Source: Pseudomonadota bacterium
Lineage (GTDB): Bacteria; Pseudomonadota; Alphaproteobacteria; Rhizobiales; Rhizobiaceae
DNA: 21,366 nucleotides
Reading direction: 5' to 3'
Assembly: GCA_023422735.1 (NCBI GenBank)
Contig: JAFAGL010000156.1
Coordinates: forward strand, 1 to 21,366
Shown piece by piece: positions 14,828-21,366 of the stretch. A program made the translations under genes and the position numbers. The stretch's first letter is position 1. Each line of letters starts with the position of its first letter. The notes below the pieces were generated by a model. That model saw nothing but the letters and a program-made list of their open reading frames with translations, made no database searches and was not told where the DNA came from.

Positions 14828-17800
14828 GCGCACGCTTCATCGTTCCCGAAGATACGCAGCAGAGCCAGAAACTCGCATCGGACCCACGCAATTCGGTTTG
14901 GGTGTCGGCGCATGCCGGGTCCGGCAAAACCCATGTGCTTTCGCAACGCGTGGTGCGGTTGTTGTTATCCGGCACCGAACCGTCGCGCATCCTTTGCCTG
15001 ACCTATACGAAGGCCGCCGCCGCCAATATGGCGAACCGGATTTTTCGTGACCTCGGCCGCTGGACGATGTTGGATGATGAGCAACTGGCGGCTGAAATCA
15101 TCAGCATTGAGGGCTATGCGAATTCCGCCACTGTGCGCCGCGCACGCCGCCTGTTTGCGCAGGCGCTTGAAACGCCGGGCGGCCTGAAAATCCAAACCAT
15201 TCACGCATTTTGCGAAGCGCTGCTGCATCAGTTTCCGCTTGAAGCCAATATTGCCGGCCATTTCGAGCTGCTGGAAGGGCAGGCCGCGACCGCGCTTCTC
15301 GCGCAGGCACGGCGCGAATTGCTGCTCGGGACACGCAACGAACCGGAACTCGCGGATGCCTTCGCGCTTGTTTTGCAGCGGGGTGGCGAAAAGGGACTGG
15401 ACGATCTGCTGAACGAGATCGTTTTCAAGCGGGACGATCTGAAAGCCGCAATCGACGATCACGCGAAAAGCGATCTCCTTGCAGAACATGGATTTCAGCC
15501 GGGCGATACCCCGGAAAGCCTGGGCGCGGCTTTGTGGCCTGATCCTTATTTCGATGCTGCACTGGCGGGCGGAGTAGAAGCTGCGGCTGCGGGAAAAGTG
15601 CGGGCAACCGATTTCGCGATCGGGCTGCGCACGGCCTGCCACGCGCCGGCGTCAGAGCGGATGACCGCACTTTATGCGATCTTCCTGACCGGCAAGGGAG
15701 AGCCTCGTAAGCCCGGCCAGATCGCCGTAAAGGAAGTGACGGCACGGTTCCCGGAATTCAGCGAGGAGTTCGTTCGCTTCACAGAAACATTGCTGCAGTG
15801 TCGCGATAGGGCCGCGCTGCTCGACATGCTCAAGGCCACCAAGGCTGCTTTGACGATCGCAGACCGGCTGATCGGCAATTATGCGCGGCTCAAACATGCG
15901 GGCGGCTTCCTCGACTTTGAAGATCTCATTCGCCGCACGATCACTCTTTTGTCGCGTGAAGATGCGGGCCCCTGGGTGCGATACCGTCTTGATCAGGGCA
16001 TCGACCATATTCTCGTGGATGAAGCGCAGGATACGAGCCCGCATCAGTGGGCGGTGATCAGGGCCCTGTCGGATGAGTTCTTTGTCGGCGACGGTGCGCG
16101 TGCTGATGCCGAGCGCACGATTTTCGCCGTCGGTGACGAAAAGCAGTCGATCTATTCGTTCCAGGGCGCGGAGCCTGAAAGCTTCGAGCGCAACCGGCGC
16201 GATTTCAAGATTCACGTGGAACATGCGCAAAAACAGTTCGAAACCGTCAAGCTGACACGCTCTTTCCGCTCGACCTGGGATGTGTTGTCATCTGTTGATC
16301 TGGTGTTTTCAACGGACGAACGCCGACGTGGGCTGACGCAGGATGGCGTTGCCTTCGAGCACAAGGCGATCCGCAACGAACCGGGCTCGGTGGAAGCATG
16401 GCCGTTCGTCAGCGCCACCACTGTCGAGGAGCCGGACGACTGGACGCTGGCCATCGACCATGCCTCGGCACCGGCGGTGCAGGTTGCCGAGCAGATCGCG
16501 AGCAGGATCGAAGGCTGGTTGAAGGAACGCACGGTGTTGCCGGGCAAGGGCCGCCCGATCCGCCCCGGCGACGTGATGGTGCTTGTGCGCAAGCGCGACA
16601 CATTCATTCATGCGCTGTCGCGGGCATTGAAGAATCGCAGGATCGATGTTGCAGGCGCAGATCGACTGAGCCTGCCGGGACATATCGCCGTGCAGGATCT
16701 GGTGGCACTGGGCCGTGTGGTACTCCAGCCCGACGATGATCTTTCGCTGGCCGCATTACTGAAAAGCCCGATTTTCGGACTGGATGAGGAAGAACTTTTT
16801 GCGCTGGCGCATAAGCGGGGTGAGGGCGTTTCACTTTATCGCAGCCTGCGGCGCGCAGCCAATGACGATCTGATCCTCAAATCGGTGCAAGCGCAGCTGG
16901 ATGGCTGGCGCAAGGAGGCAGGTTATAAGCCGGCTTTCGAATTTTATTCCGCGATTCTTACGCGAGATGGAATCCGGCAAAAGATGATCTCGCGGCTGGG
17001 CCATGAAGCTGGTGAAATTCTGGATGAGTTCCTTAATTTCCTGCTCGGTGCCGAACGTGCGGGGCCGCCCGATCTTGAAACCGTGCTTTCCCTGCTCGAC
17101 CAGTCTGGCCCCGATATCAAACGCGAGATGGACCAGACCCGCAATGAAGTGCGGATCATGACGGTGCACGCCGCGAAGGGATTGGAAGCGCCGATCGTGT
17201 TTCTCGTCGATAGCGGCGGCGCGCCTTTCATTTCGAGCCATTTGCCCCGGTTGATTGGTTATGAAACACCGGGCCAGCAAAGGCGAAAACGCTTCCTGTG
17301 GCGCGCGGGCAGCGATCTCAACAACAGCTTCTCGAAAGCGATCGAGGCCGGCTTGAAGGAAAAGGCCGAAGACGAATATCGCCGCCTTCTTTATGTTGGC
17401 ATGACCCGCGCTGAGGACCAGCTCATCGTGTGCGGTTATCAGGGCAAGCGTGGCGCGAACGAGGCGACCTGGCTGACGATGGTCCGCGAGGGGCTGGAGA
17501 TGTCCCCGCACACTTTGGCGAGAGACTTGCCGGAAGAGCGCGGCACGGTTCTGCATTACCAGGTGACAACGCAAGGCGTGGCACTACGCGAAGAAAAGGG
17601 CGACACGCCAGCCTCGATCCCGCCGCTACCAAGCTTCCTGCGCCAGAAAGCGCCACCTGCACCGAAACTTCCACGCCCGCTTGCGCCGTCGCGCGCCGGT
17701 GCGCTGATCGAACCATCTGCGGCGGATGCACCGACGCCGCGTTCGCCGGTGCTCGATCCGCTTCTGGAGCCTTCCTTTGCGATTGCGCGCGGGACGGCGA

Positions 17801-18312
17801 TCCACCGGCTGTTGCAGATCCTTCCGGATTTGGCACCAGGGGACCGCCACGATGGGGGTGAACGATATCTGGCGCGGATCGGCGCAGGGTGGCAGGCGCA
17901 GGACCGCGTTGCAGCGCTGGAGTCCGCACTGGCAATCCTGAACGACACACGATTCGCGCCGCTTTTCGCACCCGGCTCGCGGGCCGAAGTTTCCGTTATG
18001 GGAACGCTCGACGTGGGCGGCACGTCGCGTGCGATTGCGGGGACGATTGACCGCCTGTCGGTTTCCGATGATGCGGTGCTGATTCTCGATTACAAGACGA
18101 ACCGCCCGCCGCCGGTGGATCTGGAAGGCGTAGCGGAGACCTATATCGTGCAGCTTGCGCTTTATCGCGCGCTTTTGGCGGATCTCTACCCCGATCGCCG
18201 AATCGAAGCCGCGCTGCTTTTTACCGAGGCGCCATGCCTCATAGCCTTGCCGGCAGAGCGCATGGATGCCGCTTTTGCAGGATTGAACAAAGCTTCAATG
18301 CAAGGCGCTTGA
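14824..18312 (+). CDS. addA: Double-strand break repair helicase-nuclease AddA
   Basis: UvrD-like superfamily 1 helicase with a C-terminal nuclease; with AddB it unwinds and degrades DNA from broken ends. The protein is 1162 residues, full length. Helicase motifs in order: P-loop HAGSGKT (30-36), motif II DEAQD (399-403), motif III GDEKQSIYSFQGA (437-449), motif V MTVHAAKGLEAP (779-790) and motif VI MTRAEDQ (860-866). The nuclease core DYKT sits at 1089-1092. ATG 14824 overlaps the addB stop (ATGA); an earlier in-frame start at 14785 lies within addB and has no family support. It closes the overlapping chain that began at divL; trxA follows after 85 bp. Identity is very secure. Confidence 0.96.
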   Translation: MSARFIVPEDTQQSQKLASDPRNSVWVSAHAGSGKTHVLSQRVVRLLLSGTEPSRILCLTYTKAAAANMANRIFRDLGRWTMLDDEQLAAEIISIEGYANSATVRRARRLFAQALETPGGLKIQTIHAFCEALLHQFPLEANIAGHFELLEGQAATALLAQARRELLLGTRNEPELADAFALVLQRGGEKGLDDLLNEIVFKRDDLKAAIDDHAKSDLLAEHGFQPGDTPESLGAALWPDPYFDAALAGGVEAAAAGKVRATDFAIGLRTACHAPASERMTALYAIFLTGKGEPRKPGQIAVKEVTARFPEFSEEFVRFTETLLQCRDRAALLDMLKATKAALTIADRLIGNYARLKHAGGFLDFEDLIRRTITLLSREDAGPWVRYRLDQGIDHILVDEAQDTSPHQWAVIRALSDEFFVGDGARADAERTIFAVGDEKQSIYSFQGAEPESFERNRRDFKIHVEHAQKQFETVKLTRSFRSTWDVLSSVDLVFSTDERRRGLTQDGVAFEHKAIRNEPGSVEAWPFVSATTVEEPDDWTLAIDHASAPAVQVAEQIASRIEGWLKERTVLPGKGRPIRPGDVMVLVRKRDTFIHALSRALKNRRIDVAGADRLSLPGHIAVQDLVALGRVVLQPDDDLSLAALLKSPIFGLDEEELFALAHKRGEGVSLYRSLRRAANDDLILKSVQAQLDGWRKEAGYKPAFEFYSAILTRDGIRQKMISRLGHEAGEILDEFLNFLLGAERAGPPDLETVLSLLDQSGPDIKREMDQTRNEVRIMTVHAAKGLEAPIVFLVDSGGAPFISSHLPRLIGYETPGQQRRKRFLWRAGSDLNNSFSKAIEAGLKEKAEDEYRRLLYVGMTRAEDQLIVCGYQGKRGANEATWLTMVREGLEMSPHTLARDLPEERGTVLHYQVTTQGVALREEKGDTPASIPPLPSFLRQKAPPAPKLPRPLAPSRAGALIEPSAADAPTPRSPVLDPLLEPSFAIARGTAIHRLLQILPDLAPGDRHDGGERYLARIGAGWQAQDRVAALESALAILNDTRFAPLFAPGSRAEVSVMGTLDVGGTSRAIAGTIDRLSVSDDAVLILDYKTNRPPPVDLEGVAETYIVQLALYRALLADLYPDRRIEAALLFTEAPCLIALPAERMDAAFAGLNKASMQGA

Positions 18313-18397
18313 CGCTTTCCATTTGAAGGCCCACATCTCGCTCACCCAGTTCGTTTTTTTAAAGAAGCGGACGACCATCTGTCGAAAGGAATTTCCC

Positions 18398-18718
18398 ATG
18401 GCCACCGTCAAGGTCGACAAGAACAATTTCGAAGCTGACGTTTTGCAGGCCAGCGAGCCGGTTGTCGTCGATTTCTGGGCAGAATGGTGCGGCCCGTGCA
18501 AGATGATTGCGCCTGCACTCGACGAAATCGCCGCTGAAATGGGCGGCAAGGTCAAGATCGCCAAGCTGAATATCGATGAGAATCCGGAGCTGGCCGCGCA
18601 ATTCGGTGTGCGCTCGATCCCGACCCTGATGATGTTCAAGGGCGGCGAAGTGGCCGACATGAAGGTGGGTGCAGCGCCGAAAACGGCATTGTCATCCTGG
18701 ATCAGCGGGAACGTCTGA
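18398..18718 (+). CDS. trxA: Thioredoxin 1
   Basis: Cytoplasmic disulfide reductase that supplies electrons to ribonucleotide reductase and other enzymes and is recharged by thioredoxin reductase. The protein is 106 residues, typical of TrxA. The active site is WCGPC with C31 and C34, preceded by VVDFWAEW; the cis-proline segment is RSIPTLMMF. ATG 18398 has AAAGGA seven bases upstream; the frame is open back to 18323 but those residues are not part of the fold. The 85-bp gap after addA contains a T7 tract but no hairpin in front of it, so read-through from addA or a separate promoter are both possible. A strong terminator follows. Confidence 0.97.
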   Translation: MATVKVDKNNFEADVLQASEPVVVDFWAEWCGPCKMIAPALDEIAAEMGGKVKIAKLNIDENPELAAQFGVRSIPTLMMFKGGEVADMKVGAAPKTALSSWISGNV

Positions 18719-18740
18719 CACCAGCTGTAAGACTGTTTGA

Positions 18741-18770
18741 AAAAGCCCGGCGACTTGGCCGGGTTTTTTT
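18741..18770 (+). terminator. Rho-independent terminator after trxA
   Basis: CCCGGC (18746-18751) pairs with GCCGGG (18758-18763) around a 6-base loop, followed by seven Ts (18764-18770). A-residues upstream of the stem could extend the pairing with the Ts, so it might work on both strands. It ends the long trxA-side transcription unit and lies just before the transporter gene. Confidence 0.88.
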
Positions 18771-18784
18771 GTGGGGAATGGCAC

Positions 18785-19723
18785 ATGGGTGGCGCAAAAA
18801 GCGGGTTAAAGCAGCGGTTTTCATCATCGAATGCGACGGCGCTCGGCATCGTCATCATGCTGGTGGGCCTCTTCCTGTTTGCGCTCAACGACGCGATGGG
18901 GAAGTGGCTTGTGGCCAGCTATTCGGTGGGTCAGGTCATGCTGATCCGTTCGATCGGCGCTTTCATCGTGCTTGGCCCTCTGCTGAACAGAGGTGGGGGA
19001 GTAAAAGCATTGCTGCAGCCCGACCGCCCGATGCTGCATGTTCTTCGCGCAATCTTCGCCACGGTCGACAGCGCTCTTTTTTACGCAGCCGTGGCGTATC
19101 TGCCGCTCGCAGATGTCATGACCTTCTACATGGCGGGGCCGATCTACGTCGCTGCTTTATCGCATTTCTTTCTCGGAGAGCGTTCGGGCTGGCGGCGCTG
19201 GACCGCGATCTTTGTGGGCTTCGTCGGCGTATTGATCGTTTTGCAGCCTTCCGGAGCGTCGCTCACCTGGGCATCGCTGTTCGCGTTGCTTGGCAGCTTT
19301 TCGCTGGCAATTTCGCTTGTTCTGAGCCGGATCCTGCGCGCAAGCTCGGACGCCGTGCTCGTGACGGGGCAGACGATCGCCGGCCTGGTGCTGGGGGCCA
19401 TTCTGACAATGGGTAGCTTGAGCACGTGGCAAACGCCCGACCTTCCGGGCCTTTACGCGATCCTGATGCTTGGGATCGTGTCCTGTATCGGGCATCTGAT
19501 GATGACGCGTTCGCTCAAACTCGCACCCGCAAATGTACTGGCCCCGCTGCAATATACGCTGCTTTTATGGGCGATCTTGATGGGCATCCTGTTTTTCAGC
19601 GAGTATCCCGCAGCGCATGTCCTCATCGGTTCGGCGATTATCGTCGCAGCCGGGCTTTTCATCTTCCATCGCAAGCAGGTGGTCGGTGCACCGGTGAAGC
19701 CGGAAACGATCGATCGGGTTTAA
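18785..19723 (+). CDS. DMT-superfamily (EamA) transporter
   Basis: Inner-membrane transporter of the drug/metabolite type; substrate unknown. The protein is 312 residues, with about ten hydrophobic segments arranged as two EamA repeats: first LGIVIMLVGLFLFALNDAM near the N-terminus through WTAIFVGFVGVLIVLQPS, then ASLFALLGSFSLAISLVLS through IGSAIIVAAGLFIF. The start-proximal stretch is basic. ATG 18785 is preferred over an in-frame TTG at 18737, because that start would lie within or before the trxA terminator. The gene sits alone between that terminator and convergent folC; its TAA overlaps the folC stop by 4 bp. Family is clear from hydropathy and repeat layout; no substrate is proposed. 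Confidence 0.87.
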   Translation: MGGAKSGLKQRFSSSNATALGIVIMLVGLFLFALNDAMGKWLVASYSVGQVMLIRSIGAFIVLGPLLNRGGGVKALLQPDRPMLHVLRAIFATVDSALFYAAVAYLPLADVMTFYMAGPIYVAALSHFFLGERSGWRRWTAIFVGFVGVLIVLQPSGASLTWASLFALLGSFSLAISLVLSRILRASSDAVLVTGQTIAGLVLGAILTMGSLSTWQTPDLPGLYAILMLGIVSCIGHLMMTRSLKLAPANVLAPLQYTLLLWAILMGILFFSEYPAAHVLIGSAIIVAAGLFIFHRKQVVGAPVKPETIDRV

Positions 19724-21063
19724 ACCGGCGGGGTTTCGTTTTCCGCCAGAACCTCCCCGGCCAGATATAGCGAACCGCAGATGAGGATGCGGGGGGGCGT
19801 CTCATCCTGAGACCAGCTTTCTCCCAAAAGCCGCAACGCGTTGCTGACCGACGCGATCGGTTCGGCTGAAAGTCCGGCTTCCAGCGCGCGTGCTGCCAGT
19901 TCGTCATTGGGCACGCCCGCATCGCTATCCATCACGGGAACTGTAAAGACATGACGCGCCATTCCCTTGAAGGCGCGGAAATAATTGGTCTGATCCTTGG
20001 TGTTGATCATACCCGCGATCAAAAGCAGCGGTCGCGGATAACGGTCTTCCTGATCCGCCAAGGATTCGGCAATAACGGCACCGGCACCGGGATTGTGCCC
20101 GCCGTCGAGCCAGATCTCCGAGCCTTCGGGCGCGAGATCGACGAGCCGCCCTTCGGTAAGGCGCTGCATGCGGCCAGGCCAGGAAACCGATCCAAGTGCA
20201 CGATCCGCAATCTGGGGCGTGACGGAAAAGCCCGCAGCGCGCACGGCGGCGATCGCGGCGGCGGCGTTGGCATATTGGTGGCGACCCGGCAGTTTGGGCG
20301 GCGTCAGATCCATCAAGCCCGTCTCATCCTGATAAACGAGCCGGTTGTTTTCATTAAAAGCCAGGAAATCCTGCCCGTAGATGAAGGCTGGCGCCCCGAG
20401 GCGCCCGGCAGTTGCTTCCAGCACTTCGCGGGCGGCGTCGCTTTCCTGTGCGCCGATCACCACCGGGCAGCCCGGCTTGATGATGCCGGCTTTCTCGGCT
20501 GCGATCAGCTCGACACGGTCTCCCAGATAGGCTTCGTGATCGAGCGACACCGGCATGATGACGGTCGTTGCGGGGCGCTTGATGACATTCGTGGCGTCAA
20601 AGCGACCGCCAAGCCCGACTTCCACGATTGCGGCATCGGCGGGATGCTCGGAAAAGAGCAGAAACATCACGGCAGTGAGGATTTCGAATACCGTGATGGT
20701 CTGGCCGTTATTTGCCGCCGCCACGCGCTCGATCGCATCGGCGAGAATATCGTCGGCAACATATTTGCCGCCGCCCTCAGCACCCAGCCGATAACGCTCA
20801 TGCCAGTTCACCAGATGCGGGGAGGTGTGGACGTGTACGAGCCGCCCGTCCGCTTCAAGCAGTGCGCGGGTAAAAGCCGCACATGAGCCTTTGCCGTTTG
20901 TGCCGGCGATATGGATCACCGGCGGCATATGATCCTGCGGATTGCCCAGCCGCTCCAGCAGGCCGGTGACGCGCTCCAGCGAAAGGTCGAACCCTTTCGG
21001 ATGCAGCGTCATCAGGCGCTCAATCGCGCGCGCGGCCTGGCTTTGGTCGGCTGCTGCAGTCAT
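19720..21063 (-). CDS. folC: Folylpolyglutamate synthase / dihydrofolate synthase
   Basis: Adds glutamate to dihydropteroate and to folates, in folate synthesis and retention. The protein is 447 residues, a normal Mur-ligase-family length. The ATP-binding loop GTNGKGS spans 54-60; then TSPHLVNWHERYRL, EVGLGGRFDATNVI, the central-to-C-terminal segment SWPGRMQRL and LDGGHNPGAG in the ligase domain. The start ATG at 21063-21061 is 13 bp after the accD stop, so it is probably cotranscribed with accD; I see no strong ribosome site. The 3' end converges on the transporter gene and shares a 4-bp TTAA with its stop, with no terminator between. Identity is secure. Confidence 0.95.
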   Translation of the reverse strand: MTAAADQSQAARAIERLMTLHPKGFDLSLERVTGLLERLGNPQDHMPPVIHIAGTNGKGSCAAFTRALLEADGRLVHVHTSPHLVNWHERYRLGAEGGGKYVADDILADAIERVAAANNGQTITVFEILTAVMFLLFSEHPADAAIVEVGLGGRFDATNVIKRPATTVIMPVSLDHEAYLGDRVELIAAEKAGIIKPGCPVVIGAQESDAAREVLEATAGRLGAPAFIYGQDFLAFNENNRLVYQDETGLMDLTPPKLPGRHQYANAAAAIAAVRAAGFSVTPQIADRALGSVSWPGRMQRLTEGRLVDLAPEGSEIWLDGGHNPGAGAVIAESLADQEDRYPRPLLLIAGMINTKDQTNYFRAFKGMARHVFTVPVMDSDAGVPNDELAARALEAGLSAEPIASVSNALRLLGESWSQDETPPRILICGSLYLAGEVLAENETPPV

Positions 21064-21076
21064 GGCGTGAGCCGTA

Positions 21077-21366
21077 TCAGGCGTGAGCTGGAACGGGCGG
21101 TTCCTCCGAACCGACCTCTGGCAGAACTTCGGGATCGATCATCGCACCAGGCGGTTGCTTCATCAAAATCCGCAGCAAGCGGGCCAGCGTCTTCTTCATT
21201 TCGAGCCGCGACACGACCATGTCCACCATGCCGTGGTCCATCAGATATTCAGCGCGCTGGAAACCTTCAGGCAGCTTTTCGCGAATCGTTTGCTCGATTA
21301 CGCGGGGGCCGGCAAAGCCAATGAGGGCGCCGGGTTCGGCGATATGGACATCGCCCAGCATTGCAT
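21077..21366 (-). CDS. accD: Acetyl-CoA carboxylase carboxyltransferase beta subunit, 5' part outside window
   Basis: Beta subunit of the carboxyltransferase that makes malonyl-CoA for fatty-acid synthesis, together with AccA. Only about the last 95 residues are in the window. They carry the conserved PGALIGFAGPRVIEQTIREK segment and LPEGFQRAEYLMDHGMVD, followed by a divergent proline-rich tail ending EEPPVPAHA. The reading frame is open to the right edge; the family is about 300 residues, so two thirds, including the zinc finger, lie outside. An accD-folC order is common in proteobacteria and supports the call. Identity is secure despite truncation. Confidence 0.94.
   Translation of the reverse strand, partial: AMLGDVHIAEPGALIGFAGPRVIEQTIREKLPEGFQRAEYLMDHGMVDMVVSRLEMKKTLARLLRILMKQPPGAMIDPEVLPEVGSEEPPVPAHA

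Noticed and set aside
18737..18784. TTG start giving a longer transporter
   Set aside because: It would place the start codon upstream of the trxA terminator stem and add residues encoded by that terminator; ATG 18785 is more plausible.

Overview
The window is a gene-dense stretch of an alphaproteobacterial chromosome, almost certainly from the Hyphomicrobiales (Rhizobiales). The evidence is the gene set and its order: pckA divergent from chvI-chvG, then hprK, an EIIA(Man)-type PTS gene, ptsH, ahcY, divL, a tsaE/amgK fusion, murU, addB, addA and trxA, with folC and accD on the opposite strand. Base composition looks even, at roughly 60% GC by eye. I see no insertion sequence, prophage, CRISPR array, tRNA or rRNA. 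The genus cannot be fixed from this sequence alone.

Left part (1-5199). A truncated ATP-type PEP carboxykinase gene (pckA, minus strand) diverges from the two-component pair chvI-chvG across a 328-bp intergenic region that contains an AT-rich inverted repeat. Behind chvG come a short HPr kinase (hprK), an EIIA(Man)-like protein and HPr. This is the incomplete, regulatory type of PTS found in many alphaproteobacteria, and no sugar permease is present. The block joins envelope/acid sensing (ChvG-ChvI), the PEP pool (PckA) and PEP-dependent protein phosphorylation (PTS).

Middle part (5200-9470). ahcY (S-adenosylhomocysteine hydrolase) has its own leader with a palindromic operator-like site and a hairpin, and it ends at a clear intrinsic terminator. 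Next is divL, an atypical sensor kinase with tyrosine at the phospho-acceptor position. The region upstream of divL carries a 15-bp direct repeat and three GANTC sites within 44 bp, which suggests CcrM/GcrA-type cell-cycle control.

Right part (9467-21366). divL, tsaE/amgK, murU, addB and addA form an unbroken chain of overlapping start and stop codons of about 11.3 kb. It covers cell-cycle signalling, t6A tRNA modification, recycling of cell-wall amino sugars and double-strand-break repair. trxA follows and ends at a strong terminator. A DMT-family transporter gene then converges on folC with a 4-bp stop-codon overlap, and folC lies just downstream of accD, which is cut by the window edge.

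Most of the window is conserved core genome. The points most worth following are the cis-regulatory signals upstream of divL, ahcY and pckA/chvI, the tyrosine DivL, and the t6A/cell-wall-recycling fusion. I did not find a convincing wholly new multi-gene system.
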